Source: Spirosoma aerolatum (GTDB lineage Bacteria > Bacteroidota > Bacteroidia > Cytophagales > Spirosomataceae). From it: a DNA stretch of 64,000 nt. Both the position numbers and the translations under genes were made by a program. The DNA lies in NCBI RefSeq assembly GCF_002056795.1, contig NZ_CP020104.1, forward strand, positions 6,829,501-6,893,500, in the 5' to 3' direction. Under the pieces are notes generated by a model, which saw only the letters and a list, made by a program, of their open reading frames with translations, did no database searches and was not told the DNA's origin. Positions 53,927 through 62,161 of this stretch are shown in pieces. Each line of letters opens with the position of its first letter. Position 1 is the stretch's first letter.

Positions 53927-54787
53927 ATGCAACGAGACGATACGCTCTGGAAGGCTATTCTGGAAGATATATTTGACGACTTTATGCGATTCTTTATTCC
54001 CAATGCCGACGAAGACGAATTTCAACCGCGTTATGTCGATAAGCTGGTTAAACTGTTTACCCGAAACGGCTAGGAAGAATGGATACTGGTCCATGTCGAA
54101 GTACAGGGCTATGTTGATTCTGACTTTGCCCACCGCATGTTTACCTATTACTATCGCATTTTGGATAAATACCAGCGCCCGATTACGGCCTTTGCTATTT
54201 TGACCGACGCGAATCGCCGGTTTAGTCCTAAGGCCTATGAGCGTTCGTTCTTAGGCACTCATCTGCGTTACGAGTTTAACACCTACAAAGTACTCGACCA
54301 ACCGGATAATGAACTAAATCATACCGACAATCCCTTTGCAATAGTTGTTCAAACCGTTAAATTAGCCTTACAGGGCCGAAAACGAGGAACAAATGGCGAA
54401 GTACTTCTTGAGTTAAAACTCGATTTAGCCAAACGGCTACTTGTAAAAAAAATAGCCAAAGCTAAAATCCGGGTATTGATGGATTTTTTACGGCACTATG
54501 TCCGTTTTCATTCCGATACCCTACGAACCAAATTCGATGAGCAAATAAGCATACTTACAAACCAGAGAAAGACAATGGGCCTTGAAGAATTTCTGCTACA
54601 ACGAGCCGAACAGCAGGGAGAAAAGAGAGGTGAGCGTAAAGGGGAGAAAAAAGGAATAGAAAAGACCAAAAAAATCTTCATTCAAAATCTGCTCACCAAA
54701 ACCAACCACAGTGACGAACTAATCGCCGATCTAGCCGATGTCGATGTATCGCTGGTTAGTAAGCTACGCCATAAGCTGAAGTCCTAA
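53927..54787 (+). pseudogene. Rpn-family recombination-promoting nuclease, interrupted by an amber codon
   Basis: From an ATG at 53927 to 54787 the frame is 287 codons long and continuous apart from one TAG at 54071-54073 (codon 49). The upstream part reads FDDFMRFFIPNADEDEF and the downstream part EEWILVHVEVQG, a PD-(D/E)xK nuclease core, followed by YYYRILDKYQRP. It matches the Rpn/transposase-like family (286 residues expected). The TAG probably replaced a Lys or Gln codon. The tail is Lys/Glu/Gly-rich (GEKRGERKGEKKG). A downstream start at 54137 would give 216 residues but would lack the N-terminal active-site region. It is followed by a bidirectional terminator. Confidence 0.75.
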
Positions 54788-54830
54788 AAATAAGCGTCCG
54801 GCCACTGTATAGCAACCGGACGCTTATTTT
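54787..54830. terminator. Bidirectional intrinsic terminator
   Basis: A perfect 15-bp stem (AAAATAAGCGTCCGG / CCGGACGCTTATTTT) with a 14-base loop, A-rich before and T-rich after. It can end both the Rpn-type gene and the convergent lpdA. Confidence 0.85.
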
Positions 54831-54849
54831 TTCCTTTCTACTCTATGCC

Positions 54850-56250
54850 TTAAATATTAATAGCCCGATTATCCGTAGCCGCCAGACAGGCTTCCTTAAA
54901 CGCTTCGGTATAGGTTGGGTGAGCATGCGACATACGTGACACATCCTCGGCCGATGCCCGGAATTCCATCGCTGTAACAGCTTCCGCAATCATATCGGCC
55001 GCACGAGCGCCAATCATATGGACGCCCAGAATTTCGTCGGTGTCTTTATGGGCGAGCACTTTTACCAGCCCATCAACATCCATACTGGCCCGCGCACGCC
55101 CCAAAGCTTTAAATGGAAACGAACCCACTTTATACGGAATACCTTCTTTCTTCACTTCTTCTTCGGTATAGCCTACCGAAGCCACCTCGGGCCATGTATA
55201 CACAACACCCGGAATCAGTCGATAATGAATATGCGGCTTCTGGCCAACAATGGTCTCGGCAATGAATGTACCTTCTTCTTCTGCTTTGTGCGCTAGCATA
55301 GCCCCACGAATCACGTCGCCCAGTGCATAAATGTGCGGAACGCTTGTACGTAGGTGTTCGTCGACCTCAATCCGACCACGCTCATCCGTTTTCAGGCCAG
55401 CCGCTTCCAGATTCAGCCCTTCAGTGTATGGGCGACGCCCTACCGATACCAGACAATAGTCGCCGGTAAGGGTCGTTTGTTCACCTTTGGGCGTATCCAT
55501 ACTCACCACTACTTCATCACCTTTGTTTTCAACTTTTGTGACTTTGTGGCTGAAGTAAAAATCAGCACCCAGTTTTTTAATGACCTTCTGTAACTCCTTA
55601 CCCATCGTTTTATCCATGGTTGGAATCATCGAGTCGAAGAATTCAACGAATGAAACCTTTGCCCCAATACGAGCATAAACCGAACCCAACTCGGCCCCGA
55701 TAACGCCTGCGCCAATCACGATGAGGTGTTTAGGAATTTCTTTGAGAGAAAGTGCCTCGGTCGACGTAATCACTCTTTTTTTGTCGATCGGCATCGACGG
55801 AAACGAGGATGGTTTTGATCCGGTCGCGATAATTATATTCTTCCCGCTAATGGTCTGTTCAGACCCATCGGTTTTGGTAATTTTAATGGTATGAGGATCA
55901 ACAAATGAACCGACGCCATGATACTCGTCGATTTTATTTTTCTTCATCAGATAGGTGATACCCTTGGTCGTCTGATCGACTACACTAGCTTTACGGGCAA
56001 TCATCTGGGCCAGATCGACCTGTAAGTGTTCCAGCTTGATGCCATGCTCGGCAAAGGTGTGAGCAGCATTATAATAATGCTCCGTCGAATCGAGTAGTGC
56101 CTTCGAAGGAATGCAGCCAACATTCAGGCAGGTACCGCCCAGTGCAGGGTATTTTTCGATAATGGCAGTTTTCAGCCCCAGTTGTGCACAACGAATGGCG
56201 CCGGTATACCCACCAGGCCCCGAACCGATCATAATAACATCGTATTCCAT
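54850..56250 (-). CDS. lpdA: Dihydrolipoyl dehydrogenase (E3)
   Basis: A 466-residue flavoprotein disulfide reductase, the E3 part of 2-oxoacid dehydrogenase complexes. The FAD motif GSGPGGYTGAIR is at 9-20. The redox cysteines Cys41 and Cys46 are in GGTCLNVGCIPS. The NAD-binding motif VIGAGVIGAELGSVYARIG is in the middle, and the C-terminal His444-Glu449 pair in HPTYTEAFKE completes the active site. Length is normal. No E1 or E2 gene is adjacent, so it likely serves several complexes. Confidence 0.96.
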   Translation of the reverse strand: MEYDVIMIGSGPGGYTGAIRCAQLGLKTAIIEKYPALGGTCLNVGCIPSKALLDSTEHYYNAAHTFAEHGIKLEHLQVDLAQMIARKASVVDQTTKGITYLMKKNKIDEYHGVGSFVDPHTIKITKTDGSEQTISGKNIIIATGSKPSSFPSMPIDKKRVITSTEALSLKEIPKHLIVIGAGVIGAELGSVYARIGAKVSFVEFFDSMIPTMDKTMGKELQKVIKKLGADFYFSHKVTKVENKGDEVVVSMDTPKGEQTTLTGDYCLVSVGRRPYTEGLNLEAAGLKTDERGRIEVDEHLRTSVPHIYALGDVIRGAMLAHKAEEEGTFIAETIVGQKPHIHYRLIPGVVYTWPEVASVGYTEEEVKKEGIPYKVGSFPFKALGRARASMDVDGLVKVLAHKDTDEILGVHMIGARAADMIAEAVTAMEFRASAEDVSRMSHAHPTYTEAFKEACLAATDNRAINI

Positions 56251-56477
56251 GAAACAGTTGTTCTTAAGTTTCAGGCTCTTATTCCCATCTTTTCAGCTTA
56301 GTAAGACCATTGCTAACGAGGCCCCCAACAGTGAAAATTGAAACTCGAAACCTATCTAATATATAGCATTATGAATGCAAATTTGGTTCAGAAATTGATT
56401 ACCCAAACCGATTTGCAAAAAATCGTGTTGGTGGTTTCGTAAAGCCCTTCTCATTCGGGGCTATTACGGTCTGTTTT

Positions 56478-57044
56478 ATGCGCTTCGTTTTACCTATTTA
56501 CCTTCTTGTTTTGCTGATAGTCAGCAGCTGCACCGACTCCACGCAGCAGAATCAGCCAGCCGTTTATTATGATGTATTAGGCTTTGTGAAACGTCAGATT
56601 ACTGACCTTTCAGATCAGAAGCCCGTTGTGAATAAGTCCGTTGCTATTAACGAAAAACGAAACCAGGAGTCTACCCGCGACATTAACTGGGAACGCGAAC
56701 TGGAGTTATTCGCACAGGCCGATATCAATAAGCCAGCTTTACGAACCAGCTACCAGATTGTACGGCCTGATTCGCTTACCTATCAGTATACGCTAAAAAA
56801 TCCAGAAGAACATCTGACTGTTCGGTCGCTTAGCGTACAACTCGACTCCCTGACTCGTCAGCCTCGTCGAATTACCGCCGTTCTACAAACCAGCAACCCG
56901 CTCTATTCATCCGAACGTACGCTTTTGTTAGAAAGCGGTCCGAAAGGTAGTCAGTGGCGCGTACAACATTACACGCTGTCGGGCTATCAAAAACTTCCGT
57001 ATTTCGACAAAAACAGCTTTCTGGTCGAAGGGCGCGTCCAATAA
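56478..57044 (+). CDS. Lipoprotein of unknown function
   Basis: A 188-residue lipoprotein: the signal segment LPIYLLVLLIVSSC ends in a lipobox-like VSSC (Cys18). The mature part has an alpha/beta layout; the stretch YQIVRPDSLTYQYTL and the two strands after it (LTVRSLSVQLDSL, RITAVLQTSNPLY) suggest a small beta-rich domain. I recognise no family. It converges on the histidine kinase gene with only one base between them. A 24-codon ORF and a weak hairpin lie upstream. Confidence 0.65.
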   Translation: MRFVLPIYLLVLLIVSSCTDSTQQNQPAVYYDVLGFVKRQITDLSDQKPVVNKSVAINEKRNQESTRDINWERELELFAQADINKPALRTSYQIVRPDSLTYQYTLKNPEEHLTVRSLSVQLDSLTRQPRRITAVLQTSNPLYSSERTLLLESGPKGSQWRVQHYTLSGYQKLPYFDKNSFLVEGRVQ

Positions 57045-57045
57045 A

Positions 57046-59226
57046 CTAAGCCGTTGTCAGGTTGGTCGATACAGGCAGAATAAAAATGAAGGTTGTTCCC
57101 TCTTTTGGCCCAGAGTGAATTTCGTAACGACCCTTGATCAAATCCATTCGGGCCTGAATATTGTGTAGCCCCATGCCTGTAGCATCGGCAGGGTTCATTC
57201 CACAGCCATTATCTTTCACAATCATATTCAACTCATTGTTGAACCGCCGAAACAAAATATCGGCTTCGGATGCTTCAGAGTGGCGAAGTATATTACTACA
57301 CAATTCAATACAGATCGAATAGAGGTTAAATTCGGCTGTTTTATCCAGGCGAGGCAACTCAGTAGCTTCTAATCGGAAGGTAATTTTTTGCGTCAGATTA
57401 AGCTTGGTTACCAACCGGGTCAACGCCTGCGAAAGACCTTGCTTCTCCAATTCGTCGGGTTGGAGGTTATGCGATAAATAGCGAATTTCCGCAAAAGCCT
57501 CCTTGCTCATATTCAGAAGATTGAGGTAGATCTGCTGCTCCCGATCCGACATTTTGGCTGGATTCAGGGCCGACAGGCTGGTTTTAATAGCGGCCAGTAA
57601 ACCGCCCAGACTATCATGTAAATCAGCAGCCATACGCTTCCGTTCAAGTGTCTGTCCACGCAGTAACGCTTCTTCAATCTCCCGGTTTTTAGCCCGTAGC
57701 TGATCATTAGCCAGTTTCAGTTCAACCGTTCTGGCCAGTACTTTGTCTTCCAGATCATGATTCAACGCTTCGATCTCCTGCTTCTGGCGATTAATCAGGC
57801 GATTTTTCCGGTAGTATAAAATAACAAAACCCAACAGCATAGTCAGCCCACCAACCAGGATGACTCGCATCAGGTTAGCCTGCTCAATATCGTGACTGAG
57901 CTTATCAATATGGGCTCGTTGCTCCAGCCTACTCTTCTGCGATTCGGCACGTAGGCGTTCTGTTTCAACCCATTGCTTTAGGTGGTTCATCCGGGTTTCG
58001 CTTTCAAGCTGCTCTCGCTCCGATTCAGCCCGTACCCGATCCAGCTCAGCCTGCCTACGGACATTCAGTAATTGTTGCTGCTGTATAAACCGTTCTTTTT
58101 CGGCAGCAATCCGTACCTGATTAACGTCATACTTTTTCTGAACGGTCGACAATTCCTCTATACGTTTAAGGTTTGTCAGGCTATCGCGTAGCAGACTGAA
58201 CTCTTCGTACATGTTTAACGCCTGTACCGGTTGATTTGCCTGACGGTAAGCCCGATACAAAGATTGCGTAGCCATTTGCCGGATTCGGGTATAGCCCGCA
58301 TTCCGTGCTACAACCACCGCTTTTTCCCCAAACTCAATGGCCAGTTTAGGCTGTTTGATTAAGGTATAACATTCGGAAAGTCGGGCCCATACCGCAGCTT
58401 GTCCGGGAATGTCTTTCAACTGTGTCCAGACAGCTAAAGCTTCTTCAAAGACATGAATAGCTTGTTCGGGTTGTTGCCGACTGATATAGAAATCGCCAAG
58501 TCGTTCACCAGCATACGCTGCATTGATCTGCGAATGGGTATCCAGTGCAATTTGTCGGCTCAATTCATATTGCTGACGCGCCTGCTCGTACTGTCCCCGA
58601 ATTTCGTAAATCTCACCAATCTGCGTTATCGCCTGACTAGTGAGTAATTTCCGGTTTCTTAGTGGTACCGAGGTATTATAACCCAGCAGGGTTTGTGAAA
58701 GCTGATAACTGCTTAAAGCCTTATCGTATTCTTTGAGCAACATATAAATATCACCCATGTTCATCTGCACCTGCCAGCGTGGAGAGCTTTCACGCGGTAG
58801 TTTACTACATAATTCAGATGCGCGCTGGTTGATTTGAAGGGCCAGTGGATAATCGCCTTTTACGATCCGGAGGTGATACTCTTGCAGCATCATGGCCCGA
58901 ACAGCATACAGGTTATTATGAAGCAGCAGAGCTTGTTCCTCTAATTGCCTGGCATAGATATAGCTACTATCGCGCTGGGCCCCACGCATCTGCTTAAATA
59001 CCAGTGCCATATATCGCAAGCCCTCCAGACGTACCGTATCGTTAATACGGCCTTTCGGCAGGCGAGCTGCCATCTGCCGATGCAGTCGGCCCAGAGTCAG
59101 CAGACTATCCATGTAAGCAGCATCACTCCGCCGGTCGAAGTTCAGTTCCGGCAATTTTGGAAACGGTTGAGCCAAGCAGGTGATACACCAGCTAAGTATG
59201 GCCATTCCAATCCAAACTGATCTCAT
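57046..59226 (-). CDS. TPR-repeat sensor histidine kinase (HisKA_3 type)
   Basis: A 726-residue membrane kinase. After a signal-like N-terminus come tetratricopeptide-type repeats over about 60-360 (for example TQIGEIYEIRGQYEQARQQY), then a coiled coil (about 360-445), one membrane span (about 452-474) and the dimerisation helix with the phosphorylated His537 in RKRMAADLHDSLGG. The ATP-binding domain has the N box (IELCSNILRHSEA) and MGLHNIQARMD. This is the NarL/DesK-like HisKA_3 class. No response regulator gene is next to it, so its partner is elsewhere. Confidence 0.9.
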   Translation of the reverse strand: MRSVWIGMAILSWCITCLAQPFPKLPELNFDRRSDAAYMDSLLTLGRLHRQMAARLPKGRINDTVRLEGLRYMALVFKQMRGAQRDSSYIYARQLEEQALLLHNNLYAVRAMMLQEYHLRIVKGDYPLALQINQRASELCSKLPRESSPRWQVQMNMGDIYMLLKEYDKALSSYQLSQTLLGYNTSVPLRNRKLLTSQAITQIGEIYEIRGQYEQARQQYELSRQIALDTHSQINAAYAGERLGDFYISRQQPEQAIHVFEEALAVWTQLKDIPGQAAVWARLSECYTLIKQPKLAIEFGEKAVVVARNAGYTRIRQMATQSLYRAYRQANQPVQALNMYEEFSLLRDSLTNLKRIEELSTVQKKYDVNQVRIAAEKERFIQQQQLLNVRRQAELDRVRAESEREQLESETRMNHLKQWVETERLRAESQKSRLEQRAHIDKLSHDIEQANLMRVILVGGLTMLLGFVILYYRKNRLINRQKQEIEALNHDLEDKVLARTVELKLANDQLRAKNREIEEALLRGQTLERKRMAADLHDSLGGLLAAIKTSLSALNPAKMSDREQQIYLNLLNMSKEAFAEIRYLSHNLQPDELEKQGLSQALTRLVTKLNLTQKITFRLEATELPRLDKTAEFNLYSICIELCSNILRHSEASEADILFRRFNNELNMIVKDNGCGMNPADATGMGLHNIQARMDLIKGRYEIHSGPKEGTTFIFILPVSTNLTTA

Positions 59227-59817
59227 AGATGCTTACTGATCTCAACATAAAGCTGATACAAGTACGAAAGTAATAATTTAGTACAGTAAATCAAGCTATT
59301 GACTATAGATACGCGCAATTTCAAACAACGTATAGGTGTAGGGTAACCATAAGTAACCTAGAATTACTATTTGACCAGTACTACTCAGTTCAGTTTCCCG
59401 GTGCATGTTTGCCTCAACGCCCCTCAGTAGCTATTGTCAGTACATTAGCTAACAATTTTACCTACTGTTAATCGCCGACTTGAAAGTTTTTGTTAATGTT
59501 GTATCGAAAATTTTTAAGACCTTTTAAACGTCTGGTATTAAAATTGAATCTATACATACGAAGTCAAACGTAAGTACAATTATTTCTCCGAATAAGCTAT
59601 ATTTGGTCAAAATTAGAACTCGCGGTATTTTTTCTGGCGAGAAATAGAAGTTTTCGGAGAAATGATCCCTTTTGGCAGATTTTTTGTAAGATTTATTTGG
59701 ATTTAAGCATAAAATCTTAGTATCTTCAAGGCTGGATCACGGAAATATTTTAAAAAACATAACCCCTTCGTACACTATCGGAACACAACTCTACGTTACC
59801 TAATTGTCTTACTGAAA
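59227..59817. other. Long intergenic region upstream of an ECF sigma gene
   Basis: 591 bases, AT-rich, between the divergent kinase and sigma genes. There is no ORF of weight. The part near 59582-59663 holds an inverted repeat around a -7-like box (see the separate entry). The rest shows nothing definite. Confidence 0.5.
59582..59663 (+). promoter_or_regulatory. Inverted repeat around a putative -7 box
   Basis: ATTTCTCCGAA (59582-59592) and its complement TTCGGAGAAAT (59653-59663) lie 60 bases apart. Between them is TATATTTG (59598-59605), an exact -7 match, but no TTG was found at the expected -33 place. It would start a transcript with a leader of about 200 bases before the sigma gene. It may be an operator-promoter. 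Confidence 0.4.
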
Positions 59818-60417
59818 ATGGAAAAAGCCCAGGTAAACGACAGTGAGTTGATTTCCCTGTATATCCGTGGTAATGAAAAAGCCTTTGCCAAACTAGTGCA
59901 ACGGCACAAATCGAAGATTTACACCACTATTTATCTGATTGTAAAAGATCAGTATATAGCAGAAGATTTGATGCAGGACACGTTCATCAAGGCCGTGGAC
60001 ACACTCAAATCAGGTAGATACAACGAGGAGGGCAAATTTCTACCCTGGATTATTCGAATTGCTCACAACTTGGCCATTGACTATTTCCGAAAAGATAAAC
60101 GCTACCCCAGTGTGGTGTTTGAAGACGGAAGCAGTGTGTTTAACACGCTTGAGTTTGCAGAAGATTCTGTTGAATCCATGCAGATTCGCCAGGAAACACA
60201 CGAGCATTTGCGCGAGTTGATTCAGCGATTGCCCGAACAACAACGCCAGGTGCTCATCATGCGGCACTACGAGGAAATGAGTTTCCAGGAGATTGCCGAT
60301 GCAACCGGCGTCAGTATTAACACGGCATTGGGACGTATGCGTTATGCGCTGATCAATCTGCGCAAACAACTGAGCAAACGTTCGCCGAGTTATGATAAAA
60401 ACCTTTACTCAAGATGA
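59818..60417 (+). CDS. ECF RNA polymerase sigma factor
   Basis: A 199-residue ECF sigma factor. Region 2 shows YIAEDLMQDTFIKAV and KFLPWIIRIAHNLAIDYFR; region 4 shows LPEQQRQVLIMRHYEEMS and a helix-turn-helix (QEIADATGVSINTALGRMR). The spacing between regions is typical. The downstream small gene overlaps it by 26 bases, so the two are translated together. A long intergenic region with a possible operator-promoter lies upstream. Confidence 0.92.
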   Translation: MEKAQVNDSELISLYIRGNEKAFAKLVQRHKSKIYTTIYLIVKDQYIAEDLMQDTFIKAVDTLKSGRYNEEGKFLPWIIRIAHNLAIDYFRKDKRYPSVVFEDGSSVFNTLEFAEDSVESMQIRQETHEHLRELIQRLPEQQRQVLIMRHYEEMSFQEIADATGVSINTALGRMRYALINLRKQLSKRSPSYDKNLYSR

Positions 60418-60643
60418 TGTGATCCGGTATGTCTATGAGGAGACCTCAGCCGAGGAAAATCTGCTCATTGAAGACGCTCTGATGTCGGAACCGGAGTTGA
60501 TGACGTTCTTCCTCGAAGCTCTCGAGTTGAGAGCTTTGATGAACAAGATCGAACGCCAGCCCAGGCCTGACACCGTTCAGACTATTCTGGATTATTCCCA
60601 AAACCATCCATTAAACCCAACCGCCCAATTACGCCATTCGTAA
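60392..60643 (+). CDS. Small protein co-transcribed with the ECF sigma factor
   Basis: An 83-residue protein whose start overlaps the last 26 bases of the sigma gene, so the two are almost surely translationally coupled. Its first half is acidic and helical (YVYEETSAEENLLIEDALM), followed by FFLEALELRALMNKIE. It has no membrane span or zinc motif. Small anti-sigma-like proteins with similar layout follow ECF genes in many Bacteroidota. A hairpin lies over its stop codon. A regulatory role on the sigma factor is inferred from position. Confidence 0.7.
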   Translation: MIKTFTQDDVIRYVYEETSAEENLLIEDALMSEPELMTFFLEALELRALMNKIERQPRPDTVQTILDYSQNHPLNPTAQLRHS

Positions 60644-60649
60644 TTGGGC
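60623..60649 (+). terminator. Hairpin over the stop codon of the sigma partner gene
   Basis: A perfect 11-bp stem (GCCCAATTACG / CGTAATTGGGC) with a five-base loop lies across the stop codon at 60641-60643. There is no T run, so if it is a terminator it is a weak one. Confidence 0.5.
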
Positions 60650-60673
60650 AGTTTACGGGCGCAGTTAAAAGCT

Positions 60674-60733
60674 GCGTAGCCGAAAGCTAGCTTGTTGTGT
60701 AGCTCTAACCAACAGGATAGCTTCCGGCTATGC
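60674..60733. repeat. Imperfect inverted repeat ahead of nth
   Basis: Arms of about 24 bases (60674-60697 and 60710-60733) around a short loop, with about five mismatches, carry the words GTAGCCGAAAGCTAGC and TAGCTTCCGGCTATG. It lies in the 128-base gap between the sigma partner and nth. Confidence 0.55.
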
Positions 60734-60771
60734 TTGTTTATGCCTGCTCATTGGGTGAATAAGTACGTATT

Positions 60772-61419
60772 ATGTTAAAGAAAGAACGGTTCCGGCGTTT
60801 CCTGGATTATTTTGCCCTGCATTACCCCGAGCCTAAGACTGAGCTTAATTTCTCCAATCCTTACGAGTTGCTGGTAGCCGTAATCCTGTCGGCGCAATGT
60901 ACCGACAAACGAATCAATCAGATTACACCTGCTTTATTTGCTCGTTTTCCTGAAGTAGAATCTTTGGCAGCGGCATCGGTCGATGAAGTATTTTCCTACA
61001 TCCGAAGTGTGTCCTATCCAAACAATAAGGCAAAGCATCTGGTCGGCATGGCTAAGGCGCTGATGGAACGGTTCGGGGGGGAGATTCCGGCTACCTTGGA
61101 AGAGTTGCAAACCCTGCCGGGAGTGGGTCGTAAAACGGCCCATGTGATTTTATCAGTGGTGTATAACGAACCAACTATGGCGGTAGACACGCACGTTTTC
61201 CGGGTGTCGCATCGACTGGGTTTAGCACCGCTTACAGCAACTACGCCCTTGGCCGTCGAAAAAGCGCTAATGGCACATATCCCAAAACAGCATGTACCCA
61301 AAGCGCATCACTGGCTCATTCTACACGGACGATATATCTGCCTGGCCCGTACGCCCAAGTGTGAGGTTTGCGAACTGAAAGATTTTTGTAAGTATTATGA
61401 AAAAGTAATTAGGAGTTAG
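60772..61419 (+). CDS. nth: Endonuclease III
   Basis: A 215-residue DNA glycosylase/AP lyase that removes oxidised pyrimidines. The helix-hairpin-helix is LPGVGRKTA; catalytic Lys121 and Asp139 (VDTHVFR) are present, and the four iron-sulfur cysteines lie at 190, 197, 200 and 206 (C-x6-C-x2-C-x5-C). Length is typical. Its last four codons (VIRS) and stop fall inside the left arm of a perfect 18-bp inverted repeat, so the repeat has shaped the C-terminus. Confidence 0.96.
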   Translation: MLKKERFRRFLDYFALHYPEPKTELNFSNPYELLVAVILSAQCTDKRINQITPALFARFPEVESLAAASVDEVFSYIRSVSYPNNKAKHLVGMAKALMERFGGEIPATLEELQTLPGVGRKTAHVILSVVYNEPTMAVDTHVFRVSHRLGLAPLTATTPLAVEKALMAHIPKQHVPKAHHWLILHGRYICLARTPKCEVCELKDFCKYYEKVIRS

Positions 61420-61483
61420 GAGTGCGAATGGCGAACGCAACAAAAAAAATACGCGCCAGCCTTCTCACTCCTAACTCCTAATT
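61407..61483. repeat. Inverted repeat of heptamers between nth and ndk
   Basis: Perfect 18-base arms (61407-61424 and 61466-61483) around a 41-base centre. The arms hold tandem TTAGGAG units. The left arm encodes the end of nth; the right arm lies eight bases from the ndk stop. It probably serves as a terminator for both convergent genes, though the loop is large. Confidence 0.8.
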
Positions 61484-61491
61484 AATTGCAA

Positions 61492-61911
61492 CTAGTACTG
61501 CTCGGTTCCAGCGAAGAAGAAATTGCTTTCGATTTCAGCATTTTCGTCAGAATCCGAACCATGAATAGCGTTGGCCTCCATCGATTTAGCATATAGCTTT
61601 CGGATGGTTCCTTCTTCAGCGTTGGCTGGATTGGTTGCGCCAATAAGTTTACGGAAGTCAGCAACGGCGTTCTCTTTTTCCAGAATCATTGGAATAATAG
61701 GACCCGACGACATGTAAGCCCGCAGATCATTATAAAAAGGACGCTCGCGGTGAACAGCGTAGAACTGGCCAGCGCGCTCACTCGTTAGCAGTGTCTTTTT
61801 AATTGCGACGATACGGAAACCCGCTTCCTCAATCAGTTTGATAATTGCTCCAGAATGCCCTGCCTCTACAGCATCGGGCTTAATCATGGTGAAAGTGCGA
61901 TTCGTTGCCAT
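61492..61911 (-). CDS. ndk: Nucleoside-diphosphate kinase
   Basis: A 139-residue kinase that keeps nucleoside triphosphates in balance. The N-terminal [28 protein letters not shown] and the active-site His117 in [19 protein letters not shown] are all typical. Length is normal for a bacterial form. A -7 box lies about 35 bases upstream on the minus strand. It converges with nth. Confidence 0.97.
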   Translation of the reverse strand: MATNRTFTMIKPDAVEAGHSGAIIKLIEEAGFRIVAIKKTLLTSERAGQFYAVHRERPFYNDLRAYMSSGPIIPMILEKENAVADFRKLIGATNPANAEEGTIRKLYAKSMEANAIHGSDSDENAEIESNFFFAGTEQY

Positions 61912-61945
61912 TATGGGATGTTAATCTCCAAATTTTATTTGGCTG

Positions 61946-61953
61946 CAAAGGTA
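61946..61953 (-). promoter_or_regulatory. Putative -7 box for ndk
   Basis: The minus strand reads TACCTTTG, an exact TAnnTTTG match, about 35 bases before the start codon at 61911. No clear -33 TTG was seen. A small palindrome (CCAAAT...ATTTGG, 61928-61942) lies in the predicted leader. Confidence 0.45.
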
Positions 61954-62123
61954 GACACTTCCATCTGAAATGCCACGCTATTCTTAAAAACACTACAGTT
62001 CATTACAACTATTTAACGGTTATCGATGCCTTATGCAGGCTTAATTACCAAAATAAATATCTGATAATTAAGGCCTTACTTGTCAGATATGGCAAACGAT
62101 CAACCGCCAATCGTATTATTTCT

Positions 62124-62131
62124 TATTTTTG
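62124..62131 (+). promoter_or_regulatory. Putative -7 box for the DHH phosphoesterase gene
   Basis: TATTTTTG matches TAnnTTTG exactly and lies about 30 bases before the ATG at 62162. No -33 TTG at the usual distance was seen. Confidence 0.4.
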
Positions 62132-62161
62132 GGTTTTGATTACGGCCAGGGCCGTTTAGGT

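Noticed and set aside
61905..62159. 84-codon plus-strand ORF between ndk and the DHH gene
   Set aside because: It overlaps the ndk start and promoter region, has no known motif, and its composition looks like intergenic DNA.
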